Counted from the stretch's first letter, positions 11,950 through 20,370 are shown. The stretch: 64,000 nt of DNA from Prevotella lacticifex (GCF_019973375.1 NZ_BPTV01000001.1:558001-622000); one strand, 5' to 3'. The notes: generated from the sequence alone by a model not told the origin. Program-made: numbers and translations.

Positions 11950-14900
11950 ATGCGAAAGATTCTATCCCTGTTATTGTTCTGTGTGCTGACCGTCGTGTCG
12001 TCGGATGCTTACACTGTGCCCTTCGGTTATTCCCAGGTGGGATACAAACAGTCGGCGCAGACGATTCCCGATGCCCCGGTCGTGATGTTCGTCGACTGGC
12101 AACCGGGTGACCAGAGTGCGCGCATCCAGGCCGCCATCGATGCTGTTGCGCGTCGGAAAGCCGACAGACGGACGGGGCTGAGGGGTGCCATCCTCCTCGG
12201 CAAGGGTAGATTCGAACTCTCCGAACCTCTGCGCCTCAGTGCCGACGGCATCGTTATCCGTGGTGCGGGGAGGCAGGCAACGGTACTATATAAGAAAGGT
12301 GTAGACCGTGGTGCGGTGGTTTATATCGAAGGAAAGAGTGGTATCGTCACCGGCGACAGCATCCCCTTGTCCGACGTGAGGGTCGGCGACAGGGTCGTGG
12401 TGGTGCGTCCTTCGACAAAACAATGGATTCATCTCTTAGGCTGCGACAACTTTGGCGGTGGCGGAGACCTTGGCTATTGGGGTTGGCATCCGGGCGAAAT
12501 AGATGTGCAATGGACCCGGACGGTAACGGCTGTCGGGACGTCTGAGAATCAAAACGGAGGTGTGCTGAACGCCAAAAACGGCGGTTTCATCGGGTTTGAC
12601 GTGCCTCTCACCATGACGCCGGAGCAGTTGGGACACGTCCGTCTGATGCGGATTAAGGCCGACGGAAGACTGAAAAACTCTGGAATAGAGAACCTGACAA
12701 TCGACTGCGCTACCGACAGCTCGAACCCGAAGGATGAGAACCACGCTTGGGACGGGGTCTATGTGGCCAATGCTACCGACTGCTGGGTGCGCATGGTCGA
12801 CTTCCGCCATCTTGCGGGGTCGGCAGTTGTCGTCCAGCGGTCGGCCTCGCAGGTGACGGTGGAGGATTGTGAGTCGACGCAGCCGGTATCGGAGATAGGA
12901 GGCTATCGTCGCCGGACATTCTATTGTATGGGTGAGTGCTGTCTCTTCCAACGGCTCTATTCGGAACATGGCATCCACGACTTCGCTGTGGGGTTGTGTG
13001 CCGCCGGACCTAACGTCTTCTCCCAGTGCGACAGCTACGAGTCGCTGGGCTTCAGCGGTTCCTTAGGCCCTTGGTGCACAGGACTGCTCCTCGACTGCGT
13101 AAATATCGATGGAAACGACATAAATCTCGGGTTCCGCGGTCTTGAGGGATATGGCTCGGGATGGACTTCGTCGAACGGAACGGCTTATCAGTGTACTGCT
13201 TCCGGCATCTTTGCCGATAGCGTTCCCGACGGCAGCGGCAACGTTGTCCGGGGCTGCTGGGGTCAGTTCAACGGCACGGGGTCGTTCTCCGAACTCAACG
13301 ATCACGTAAAGCCGTGGAGCTTGTTCTGGGCTCAGCTCGCCGCGAGAACGGACAGTGCGACGGCAGGAAAGGTCTGCCGCGTACTCGAGAGGAGCCTAAA
13401 CTCAGTCAGCAACAATCCTACTCCCGCTGAGGCAAGGATGATGGCGGACATCGCAAAGGTGCCCCGAATAACGATGAAATCGTGGATTGACAGTGCTAAA
13501 CTGTCGGCTCCGGTCGCTACTCCGTTGCCTTCGTTCGTGCTGAGAGGTAGCCGCGGAGACCAGAACTCAACTGCTCAAAAGAGTAATAAAGACCTTGCTG
13601 TACAAGGAAAAAATCATAATGGAAGTCTGAATTCAACCGATCAAAACGGTAAAACGGCCGACAATTATGCCGTTGTCGGTGGAAAACTCGTTATGAACGG
13701 GCGTCTGATAGTCGGCGGAAGACAGAATACCCCATGGTGGAACGGACGCGTGCGCTACTCGGCTTTCCCTAAAATTGCCGATGCCGTCACCCGTTTCGTA
13801 CCCGGAATGGAGGGTCAGGGAACGACAACGCGTATCGACAGCGTTGCTGCTCACCTGAAAATGCACCATATTGCGCTCTTTAATCAGAACTACGGACTAT
13901 GGTATGACCGTCGCCGCGACGACCATGAGCGCATCCGTCGGCGCGATGGCGACGTGTGGGCTCCATTCTATGAGCAGACGATAGCGCGCAGCGGAGAGGG
14001 CCATGCGTGGGACGGACTGAGCAAGTATGACCTCAGCCGACTCAACCAGTGGTATGTTTATCGCGTCAAGAGCCTTGCCGAGGCAACGTCGTCCGACGGC
14101 ATCGTTATCCTCAACCAGCACTATTTCCAGCATAATATCCTTGAGGCCGGAGCCCATTGGGTGGACTGTCCGTGGCGACCGGTGAACAACTTAAACTCTA
14201 CCGCGTTCCCTGAGCCGGTGCCGTTCATTGGTGACAAGCGCGTCTATATGGCCGAATATTTCTACGATACGGCCAATCCAACGATGGCGCGGTTGCATTC
14301 TCATTATATCAAGAATATGCTTTCGGCCTTCGCCGGAGAGCCAAATATCATCCATTCCATCGGAGAAGAGTACACCGGACCGTACCATTTCACTGTTTTC
14401 TGGCTCCATACCATCGCCGACTGGGAGGCTCAGACGGGTCGGCATGTGCTCGTCGCGCTCGCCGCTAATAAGGATGTGCAGGATTCGGTCATGCAGGATT
14501 CGGTATCGGCAGGGGCTGTCGACATCATAAATATAGAGCAATGGTGGTATAATAAGAAAGGGCTCTATGCTCCGGAAGGCGGTAAGAATATCGCCCCGCG
14601 ACAGTATCTGCGCCGGTTGCGGCCCGGAAAGGTGACTTTCGCCGATGTCTACCGTAGTGTCGTCGAGTGCCGTTCGCAGTGGCCCGACAAGGCCGTTGTC
14701 TATTATGCCAACGCTTACGACCAGTTCGGGTGGGCGGTTCTCATGGCCGGTGGCAGCTGTCCCGCTATTCCGGTCCGCGACGATGCTTTCCTCAAAGCTG
14801 TCGCGACGATGAATCCGGCGGTTTCGACCGATGGCTCATACGTTATCATGAATACCGCCGGCGACTGCGTAATATATGTCGATACCGACCAGGTCTACAT

Positions 14901-15045
14901 TGCGAGGGGACTGTCTGACGGTACCTTTGCCGTCAGAAAGATCGACGAAAAGACCGGAATCGTCGGCCGTCCGACAAAGATTACAATTAAAAACGGAGCC
15001 GCCGACTTCAATCGCGGCATCTATTGGCTGACAAAAACAAAGTGA
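11950..15045 (+). CDS. Secreted two-part protein: pectate-lyase-like beta-helix plus TIM-barrel-like domain
   Basis: The 1031-residue protein has a signal peptide (MRKILSLLLFCVLTVVSSDA). About 30-525 looks like a right-handed beta-helix: GKGRFELSEPLRLSADGIVI, GIENLTIDCATDS, MVDFRHLAGSAVVVQRSAS and SQVTVEDCES are typical rung sequences, and it resembles DUF4955-type proteins. A polar low-complexity linker at about 530-570 (rich in Asn, Ser, Gln and Lys) separates it from a C-terminal part of about 575-1031. The latter has TIM-barrel-like strands and candidate acidic residues in HSIGEEYTG (Glu806/807) and INIEQWWYN (Glu863). By eye this resembles the GH140/DUF4038 and DUF6298 style. Neither half shows canonical lyase residues I can name. 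It ends the 9527-15045 operon. A bifunctional pectin enzyme is plausible, but substrate is unknown. Confidence 0.7.
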   Translation: MRKILSLLLFCVLTVVSSDAYTVPFGYSQVGYKQSAQTIPDAPVVMFVDWQPGDQSARIQAAIDAVARRKADRRTGLRGAILLGKGRFELSEPLRLSADGIVIRGAGRQATVLYKKGVDRGAVVYIEGKSGIVTGDSIPLSDVRVGDRVVVVRPSTKQWIHLLGCDNFGGGGDLGYWGWHPGEIDVQWTRTVTAVGTSENQNGGVLNAKNGGFIGFDVPLTMTPEQLGHVRLMRIKADGRLKNSGIENLTIDCATDSSNPKDENHAWDGVYVANATDCWVRMVDFRHLAGSAVVVQRSASQVTVEDCESTQPVSEIGGYRRRTFYCMGECCLFQRLYSEHGIHDFAVGLCAAGPNVFSQCDSYESLGFSGSLGPWCTGLLLDCVNIDGNDINLGFRGLEGYGSGWTSSNGTAYQCTASGIFADSVPDGSGNVVRGCWGQFNGTGSFSELNDHVKPWSLFWAQLAARTDSATAGKVCRVLERSLNSVSNNPTPAEARMMADIAKVPRITMKSWIDSAKLSAPVATPLPSFVLRGSRGDQNSTAQKSNKDLAVQGKNHNGSLNSTDQNGKTADNYAVVGGKLVMNGRLIVGGRQNTPWWNGRVRYSAFPKIADAVTRFVPGMEGQGTTTRIDSVAAHLKMHHIALFNQNYGLWYDRRRDDHERIRRRDGDVWAPFYEQTIARSGEGHAWDGLSKYDLSRLNQWYVYRVKSLAEATSSDGIVILNQHYFQHNILEAGAHWVDCPWRPVNNLNSTAFPEPVPFIGDKRVYMAEYFYDTANPTMARLHSHYIKNMLSAFAGEPNIIHSIGEEYTGPYHFTVFWLHTIADWEAQTGRHVLVALAANKDVQDSVMQDSVSAGAVDIINIEQWWYNKKGLYAPEGGKNIAPRQYLRRLRPGKVTFADVYRSVVECRSQWPDKAVVYYANAYDQFGWAVLMAGGSCPAIPVRDDAFLKAVATMNPAVSTDGSYVIMNTAGDCVIYVDTDQVYIARGLSDGTFAVRKIDEKTGIVGRPTKITIKNGAADFNRGIYWLTKTK

Positions 15046-15049
15046 ACCG

Positions 15050-15181
15050 CAGATTTAAATGTGATGATTTGCAGATGAAAATGCAATGATTTACGTGTTA
15101 TGATGCAATCAACCGCTGCTTAGAATGCATTAAATCACAGATTAAAATGCATGAAAGACCAGATTAAGCCGCATTTAATAG
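15050..15181. repeat. Six-unit degenerate 22-bp tandem repeat array
   Basis: Units start at 15050, 15072, 15094, 15116, 15138 and 15160, exactly 22 bp apart. A weaker seventh may start at 15182. The shared core is CAGATTAAAATGCA in the best copies (15072, 15138), and the two central copies are worn. The array fills the gap between the beta-helix gene and the small FecR-like ORF. Its sequence is unrelated to the 13-bp-site elements but has the same step. Confidence 0.75.
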
Positions 15182-15221
15182 CATATAAAGATAATTTTAA
15201 CAAAATAATAACAGCTACGTC

Positions 15222-15464
15222 ATGACAATCAACGACGACATACTCCGCTACATCAAAGATGCCGATTTCATTCGGTTTGTCTTCGAGGGCACACCCTCGC
15301 AGTTGAACTATTGGCGTGGCTATATAGCCCGTCGACCCGAAGAGAAGGATGCCGTATTGCGGTCGAAGTACCTCTTGCTGCATCTTGACGAGATGGAATG
15401 CCAGTTCAGCGATGCTGAGATCGATGGCTTGAAAAAACGCATTCAGACCTCACTTTCCGACTGA
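15222..15464 (+). CDS. Small FecR N-terminal-like protein
   Basis: This is an 80-residue soluble protein with no signal peptide or membrane segment. Its pattern (DDILRYIKDADFIRFVFEG, then LNYWRGYIARRPEEKDAV, then LKKRIQ) resembles the short cytoplasmic helical N-terminus of FecR-type anti-sigma factors, without the transmembrane helix and periplasmic domain. It lies 136 bp upstream of an ECF sigma gene on the same strand, which is the reverse of the usual sigma-then-FecR order. A free-standing anti-sigma or sigma-modulating role is an inference. It could also be a remnant of a larger fecR. Confidence 0.55.
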   Translation: MTINDDILRYIKDADFIRFVFEGTPSQLNYWRGYIARRPEEKDAVLRSKYLLLHLDEMECQFSDAEIDGLKKRIQTSLSD

Positions 15465-15544
15465 AAATGGTATTATTTAGTCGTTTTTACCAGTTTTTCC
15501 CATTTTAAAACCTGATTTTTCCACATCGAAACGCACTTTTTTCC

Positions 15545-15552
15545 TATCTTTG
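15545..15552 (+). promoter_or_regulatory. -7 element upstream of the ECF sigma gene
   Basis: TATCTTTG matches TAnnTTTG and lies 48 bp before the sigma-factor ATG. No consensus TTTG -33 box is seen 19-21 bp upstream. The surrounding region is rich in T tracts. Confidence 0.5.
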
Positions 15553-15600
15553 CAACAGAATCAAATCAACCTACACTAAGCTAAAAACTAAAACAAGCTC

Positions 15601-16197
15601 ATGGATTTAAATACTGTTGCAAAAGAGGAAATGGCATTGCGCTTGATCGATGATTATCGCAATGGAGACGAGAAAGCTTTCTCGTCACTATATAATATGT
15701 ATGCCGTGGCACTGCTGAACTACGGCATGTGTCTCACCTCCGATAAGGAAATGGTCAGGGATTGTGTTCATGACGTATTCGTGAAGCTCCTTGTCAAGTG
15801 CAAGACAAGTAAGATAAGCAAGGTCAGCAGCTACCTATTTATCTCCCTCCGTAATCGTCTCACCGATGAGTTTCGGCGCGGTTCGTTCAGCACCGACACC
15901 CCCATCAACGACAATAAGATGCGGAGAAGCGACGACAGTGCTGAGGATTTGTTTATCCGTCAGGAGGACGACAGCATCCTTCATGCCGATGTCAGCAAGC
16001 TCTTTGCCGAGCTCACACCCCGTCAGCGCAAGGCTTTCAACCTTTATTTCATAGAGCAGAAGAAGTACGATGAAATCTGCCAGATTCTCCAGATGAACTA
16101 TCCATGCGTCCGCAACCTCGTACACCGTGGTATGATGAAGCTGCGCTCGTCGGAGACTTTCCGCCAGATGAAACTCACGGGAGCCCGTTCTTTCTGA
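15601..16197 (+). CDS. ECF-type RNA polymerase sigma factor
   Basis: The 198-residue protein has the two ECF sigma regions. Sigma2 is at about 20-90 (YRNGDEKAFSSLYNMYAVAL, MVRDCVHDVFVKLL, SYLFISLRNRLTDEFRR). Sigma4 is at about 125-190 (LTPRQRKAFNLYFIEQKKYD, ICQILQMNYPCVRNLVHRGM). ECF factors of Bacteroidota usually pair with a FecR anti-sigma and a TonB transducer to sense glycans. Here no full-length FecR or transducer is adjacent, only the 80-residue ORF upstream. It has its own promoter core and a hairpin just downstream (16238-16288). It sits between two pectinase units, so control of the locus is possible but not shown. Confidence 0.88.
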   Translation: MDLNTVAKEEMALRLIDDYRNGDEKAFSSLYNMYAVALLNYGMCLTSDKEMVRDCVHDVFVKLLVKCKTSKISKVSSYLFISLRNRLTDEFRRGSFSTDTPINDNKMRRSDDSAEDLFIRQEDDSILHADVSKLFAELTPRQRKAFNLYFIEQKKYDEICQILQMNYPCVRNLVHRGMMKLRSSETFRQMKLTGARSF

Positions 16198-16237
16198 GTC
16201 CCCACAGCCATTTTCCTGCATCAGTATAACGAAAAAA

Positions 16238-16288
16238 CAAAATGAATCAGTCCTCCCGCTCTTCAGCTTTCAGGGCTGATTCATTTTG
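16238..16288. terminator. Hairpin between the ECF sigma gene and the convergent minus operon
   Basis: A 13-bp perfect stem (CAAAATGAATCAG and its complement) surrounds a 25-nt loop. It lies 40 bp past the sigma stop. Runs of A on the left and short T runs on the right could let it serve as a terminator for either strand. The sigma gene and the 16451-20027 operon converge here. Confidence 0.6.
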
Positions 16289-16449
16289 AAATCGTCCTTG
16301 TCAATATCTGTTTAAACGGCTTTTTCCTTCTGCGACAATCCATGTAACAGTCCATTCAAATCGCTTCTCCTTTCTGTAACAGTCTAAGCGACAGACCGTT
16401 CGAATTGTTTTTCTTTCGGTAAGAGTCTATGCAGGAGTCCGTTTAAACG
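16287..16449. repeat. Alternating two-type 22-bp repeat array (44-bp composite unit)
   Basis: Two different 22-mers alternate. Type B starts at 16287, 16331, 16375 and 16418 (core TGTAACAGTC). Type A starts at 16309, 16353, 16397 and a partial copy at 16440 (core GTTTAAACG ... CTTTC). All steps are 22 bp except one 21-bp unit at 16397. The array runs to within a few bases of the stop codon of the minus-strand gene at 16451. It could fold into imperfect hairpins or bind a protein on one DNA face. Confidence 0.7.
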
Positions 16450-16450
16450 T

Positions 16451-18676
16451 CTAATTCAATTTAAAATCCACGTCCCACTTCTCCGGCCACGCCGGTTTGA
16501 GGATCCGTCGGCCCTCAGCATCGCGCTGCAAGAGCATCTCCTGAAGTCCAATCATCCCGCTTCCGCCCCAGTTATGGTCCGGTGCCCAGTCGTGACCGGG
16601 ACCCCAGAAAGCCGGAAAACGGTAGGGACCGTCCTTCAACTTGGCTGTGTTCAGCGTGGCGGCCTCGTCGGTCAGCCCTAAGTCGGCGGCAAAGATATTT
16701 GCTTGCTCCCAGCTCGTTACGCCCTTGAACTGCTGCACGTAAGGGTCTAACTTCCACGTATTGACGGCCGTTTGCAGTGAGTCGAGGCCCACGCCGTAGC
16801 AATGCCACGGAAACACGGGGTAGAGCTGAGGCAGTTCACGGTTGTTTATTCTCGCCCAGACCATTGCCGGAGCTATCACCTTATGGCCGTCGATGATTCT
16901 TGTCGGGATTGGCGGCACTCTGCCGACGACACCCCTGAAGTAAGCTATCGTAGAGCTGTCGGCGTGGTTAACGGTCAGATAGTCACACAGTTTCGTGGCT
17001 ACCACCCTCATTGCCGCCACCGTATTTGCCGGATTGTAGGCCATCTTGAACGTCTCGCATCCCGACCCCGGATATATAATAAGGTGGCCGTCGCCGTCGA
17101 GAGTCTTCCGTCCCATCTTCCGCGCCTGCCACTGATAGTGCTCGTCGAAGAACCTCACGCTCTCCTTTATCATCGGAATATAGTCGCTGATGTTCATATT
17201 TCCGTTTCTGTTTGCGTCCAAAGCCATCCCGCAAAACTCCAGGACAGTATCCCAGGTATATTCGAGCCACGCATTGTAGTCGACCCCTCTGTCGTAGTCC
17301 GTCGGTCGTTTTTTGCCGTATTCATCGATATTCGACAGTCCGAAGTTCTCTATCTGCTCCGTGAAGTTTGCCCCACCGTGACCCCAGTATGTCCTCACCC
17401 TCAGCATTGCCGTGGGCAGGATGCGCTTGTAGAAGTCCAGTTGCGTCCTCAGCATGTCGTAGTCGCCGCTCTTGACCATTCCCCAATAAACGAGCCGTTG
17501 GTTCTGAGCCGTGAATGTGCCGCCGCCCCATCGTCTGAAGTCGGGAGTGAAAGGATATCGCTTGTCGACATAAACGGGGTCGAAAGTGAACAGTCCTCCG
17601 TTGAATTTCGTGGGCCATTTGCCGTAAGCATTGCACCCGAGCATATATCTGAAGAGCGTGTAGTTGCGCGTTATCGCTGCCGCCTCACCCGTAGCGCGGA
17701 TGTGGCTGCGTTGCCAGAAAGCATGCCACCACTGTCGCGACTCGTCCGCTTTCGTCCTCTTGCTGCCGCTGACGAGAGCCCTAATCTGCCGCTTGAAAGC
17801 ATCGACACCGTCTTGCGTGTCGTCGAGAGCGATGAGAATCTGCGTCCGCGTCAGCACCTTCGTCGTCGTGAAATTCCAGCTCCGGTAGTCGGTGGAGGCA
17901 TAGATGCCGTCGCCGGTACCACTGAACCGGAAATCGGGACACACTAAAAGACCTCCCGACACGAGCCGCCCTATGGGGTTGAACGTCCGGCTCCGCTCGC
18001 TGCCTAAGTCCTGCTCAATGGCTGTGGCATCAAAGACGGTGGAATCGCCGTTTTCGTGGTATGCCCAGACCCCGTTCGCATAAGGTTGTATGCTGTCGGC
18101 GGTGGTCTTCAGCCCCGGTACCTTTCCGAATTTATAGCTGCACTGCTGGCATTCCATCTTGCGTATTTCGCGGTCGCGGTATCGCCACGACTCATAGCTC
18201 ACGGTGCCCGTGAAGCCACGGCCGTGGATGTCGACGTGAATCACCGGACGGAAAACGTCGACCCAGATGCTGACGTTTACCTTATCCGTCGCTACGCTCA
18301 CATAACCGTCGTAGACATGAAGTGTCTGGCGGAACGACCTGCTGTCGAAGACACTCACCTTCCCGTTGCCGTTTTTACCATTGCTTTTTTGATTCCTGGC
18401 GTCATATAGCCGCAGCCTGTAGCGTCCTGCCTTCAGCATCGTATTGTTCTCGTCGAAGGTCCCGCTCCTTTGGGCGTAGAACATCAGGTCGCCGTTCTCA
18501 ACCCACACGTTCAGTCCTATCGACCCGCCGCCGCAAGGCATCGACCCACTGCTGTTGCTGCTCTGCGTCGTCCATGAGTAGTCGTCGGGAATATAGCCGC
18601 GGCCGTCCTTCGCCGTTGCCGACACCGACAAAACCAGGAAAACGGCCGTCAGCAGCTTATTCAAAATACAGTCCAT
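16451..18676 (-). CDS. Secreted GH95-related (DUF5703-like) putative glycosidase
   Basis: The 741-residue exported protein has an N-terminal signal (MDCILNKLLTAVFLVLSVSATA). About 25-300 is a beta-sandwich with MPCGGGSIGLNVWVENGD, which parallels the [14 protein letters not shown] start of GH95 enzymes. The rest resembles an (alpha/alpha)6 barrel. The late motif APDHNWGGSGMIGLQEMLLQ aligns with the GH95 base segment of the 53459 gene ([19 protein letters not shown]) and keeps an Asp at the equivalent place. It therefore looks like an uncharacterised relative of GH95. Its ATG overlaps the end of the GH28 gene by 20 bp, so the two are translationally coupled. Substrate is unknown; an RG-II side-chain sugar is a reasonable guess. 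Confidence 0.7.
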   Translation of the reverse strand: MDCILNKLLTAVFLVLSVSATAKDGRGYIPDDYSWTTQSSNSSGSMPCGGGSIGLNVWVENGDLMFYAQRSGTFDENNTMLKAGRYRLRLYDARNQKSNGKNGNGKVSVFDSRSFRQTLHVYDGYVSVATDKVNVSIWVDVFRPVIHVDIHGRGFTGTVSYESWRYRDREIRKMECQQCSYKFGKVPGLKTTADSIQPYANGVWAYHENGDSTVFDATAIEQDLGSERSRTFNPIGRLVSGGLLVCPDFRFSGTGDGIYASTDYRSWNFTTTKVLTRTQILIALDDTQDGVDAFKRQIRALVSGSKRTKADESRQWWHAFWQRSHIRATGEAAAITRNYTLFRYMLGCNAYGKWPTKFNGGLFTFDPVYVDKRYPFTPDFRRWGGGTFTAQNQRLVYWGMVKSGDYDMLRTQLDFYKRILPTAMLRVRTYWGHGGANFTEQIENFGLSNIDEYGKKRPTDYDRGVDYNAWLEYTWDTVLEFCGMALDANRNGNMNISDYIPMIKESVRFFDEHYQWQARKMGRKTLDGDGHLIIYPGSGCETFKMAYNPANTVAAMRVVATKLCDYLTVNHADSSTIAYFRGVVGRVPPIPTRIIDGHKVIAPAMVWARINNRELPQLYPVFPWHCYGVGLDSLQTAVNTWKLDPYVQQFKGVTSWEQANIFAADLGLTDEAATLNTAKLKDGPYRFPAFWGPGHDWAPDHNWGGSGMIGLQEMLLQRDAEGRRILKPAWPEKWDVDFKLN

Positions 18677-20027
18677 GAGCCTTCCCCGTAACCTTTATCG
18701 TCTGATTCTTTATCCCGTCGAATTTGCAGTTCCTCACGTGTATGTCGTAAACATTGTCATTATCGGCCAATCCCACGATGAAAACGCCATTTTCGCTCTC
18801 CTCGCAGGTGCTGTTCTCCACCCAGACATTATGTACCGTTGGCGGAAAATCGCGGCAGCACTGCTCCTTAGGGTCGTAGTCGAGGTTAATCTTCAGCACA
18901 GCCTCCTTGCACCTTCCTACCTTTACGTTCCTCACGAAGATATTCTCCGTCGTACCACCGCGGCAGGGGTTCGACTTTATCCTGATAACCCTTTCGAGGT
19001 TTTTCGAGTCCATGCGGCAGTTCTCCACGAATACATTTCTCACCCCTGCGGCAATCTCCGAGCCCACGACGACACCGCCGTGACCGTCCTCCATGTCGCA
19101 GTTTCTGACTATAATGTTCTGCGATGGCCGTCCGTCGGAGCGTCCGTCCTGGTTGCGTCCGCTCTTGATGGCTATGCAGTCGTCGCCGGTGTGGAACCGG
19201 CAGCCCTCGATGAGTACGCCGTCGCAGCTCTCCGGATCGCAGCCGTCGCCGTTAGGTCCCTCGTTCCATACGTGTACGTTCCTTACGGTCAGATTCTTAC
19301 AGAATACCGGATGGATGACCCAGAACGGTGACCGGAGCAGCGTGACTCCCTCGATGATGATGTTCTGACCGTCTATAATGTTTATCAGTTGCGGCCGCAG
19401 TCCATAGCCTTTCCCGAAGATCCGCTCCTTGAGTGGCACCCCGTAGGCAACCATTTTCAGCAGTTTGTTTCTCGCGCCGGTGTACTTGCAGTTCTCCCGA
19501 CCGTCCTTATAGCCGAATCGCTCCACACCCGTCATGAACCACCATGCGTCGTTCGATGCTCCGCCGTCGATGGTTCCTTCGCCCGTGATGCCCACGTTGC
19601 TGACATTATTGCCGTAGATGCATGGCTGGTAGTTGTAGCAGTCCATACCCTCCCAGCGGGTGCGGACCAGCGGATACAGACTTGTGTCGAATGCGAAGAC
19701 AAGCCGTGCGTCCTTCTCCACCACCAAGTTGACACCACTCTTCAGCGTCAGTGCCCCCGTGTTCCATGTTCCCGCGGGCACCACCACGCGCCCTCCGCCT
19801 TTCCGTGAGCATGTGGCTATGGCCTTGTTTATGGCTTTCTGGTTTTGTGCCGCGGAGGCTTTGGTGCTCGCCCCGAACTTTGTTATGATATAGGTCCGAC
19901 CGTTAAAAACCGGCGATTTCATCGACGATTCCACCTGTTTGTACGTTGTCTGCCATTCGGGAGCATCAGCCTTGGCGGCGAATATGCCCACGACCAATAA
20001 TGAAAGGAGTATAAAGACTTTTCGCAT
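18657..20027 (-). CDS. GH28 polygalacturonase-family exo-enzyme
   Basis: The 456-residue protein has a signal peptide (MRKVFILLSLLVVGIFAAKA) and a GH28 right-handed beta-helix. All family active-site motifs are present: NGDGCDPES (about 256-264), GDDCIAIKSG (about 280-289), DGHGGVVVG (about 312-320) and IRIKS (about 349-353). Together these supply the three catalytic Asp residues, the His, and the substrate-binding Arg-Ile-Lys. It would hydrolyse alpha-linked galacturonic acid. In B. thetaiotaomicron a GH28 gene neighbours the BT1019/BT1020 genes, as here. It starts a minus-strand operon with the DUF5703-like gene and is driven by the near-perfect promoter at 20093-20123. Confidence 0.93.
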   Translation of the reverse strand: MRKVFILLSLLVVGIFAAKADAPEWQTTYKQVESSMKSPVFNGRTYIITKFGASTKASAAQNQKAINKAIATCSRKGGGRVVVPAGTWNTGALTLKSGVNLVVEKDARLVFAFDTSLYPLVRTRWEGMDCYNYQPCIYGNNVSNVGITGEGTIDGGASNDAWWFMTGVERFGYKDGRENCKYTGARNKLLKMVAYGVPLKERIFGKGYGLRPQLINIIDGQNIIIEGVTLLRSPFWVIHPVFCKNLTVRNVHVWNEGPNGDGCDPESCDGVLIEGCRFHTGDDCIAIKSGRNQDGRSDGRPSQNIIVRNCDMEDGHGGVVVGSEIAAGVRNVFVENCRMDSKNLERVIRIKSNPCRGGTTENIFVRNVKVGRCKEAVLKINLDYDPKEQCCRDFPPTVHNVWVENSTCEESENGVFIVGLADNDNVYDIHVRNCKFDGIKNQTIKVTGKAHGLYFE

Positions 20028-20092
20028 CTGATTTTGTTTTAGTTATGTTCTATATAGTTTTCGGATTAATTCGGTAAGAGTTTGTCGGCCTA

Positions 20093-20123
20093 CAAAGTTA
20101 ATCTAAACGAATTAAATGACAAA
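20093..20123 (-). promoter_or_regulatory. Consensus Bacteroidota promoter of the GH28 operon
   Basis: On the minus strand TTTG (20120-20123) is followed after 19 bp by TAACTTTG (20093-20100), a full match to TTTG-N19-TAnnTTTG. Transcription should start around 20086, about 60 nt before the GH28 ATG. Repeat-element copy 2 begins about 50 bp upstream of the -33 box. Confidence 0.75.
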
Positions 20124-20174
20124 ACGTTTTCGCCGATTTGTTTCCCGATGACTCTGTTTTTTCCCGGTTAAAAA

Positions 20175-20370
20175 TGCGAAATATATTTACAGCAATCCAA
20201 TACATGCCATTTTGCGTTGCGAAACGGGCCGTTTCGTCTCCTGAAACGGTCCGTTTTGGCTTCTAAAACGGCCCGTTTCGCAACGCAAAATGGCATGTAT
20301 TGTAAGCCGTTGAAACACAATCCGTTGCGAGGACGGGTCTTTGCGATGCTCTGTTTGAATTATTTTTACT
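20175..20370 (+). repeat. ~197-bp intergenic repeat element, copy 2 (near-perfect palindromic core)
   Basis: The left box is 20175-20191 and the 101-bp core is 20200-20300, with sites at 20200, 20222, 20244, 20266 and 20288. The right box TTTGAATTATTTTTACT is 20354-20370. The core is palindromic end to end: arms 20198-20234 and 20266-20302 are a perfect 37-bp inverted repeat around a 31-bp centre. It sits between the divergent GH28 operon and the 20544 gene. The remaining 20371-20543 holds no gene; a smaller inverted repeat (CTTCCGG/CCGGAAG) lies near 20430-20456. Confidence 0.93.

Noticed and set aside
20200..20300. CRISPR array
   Set aside because: The 13-bp site and 9-bp spacer are far too short, the repeats are palindrome-like and variable, spacers are partly conserved between copies, and no cas genes are near.
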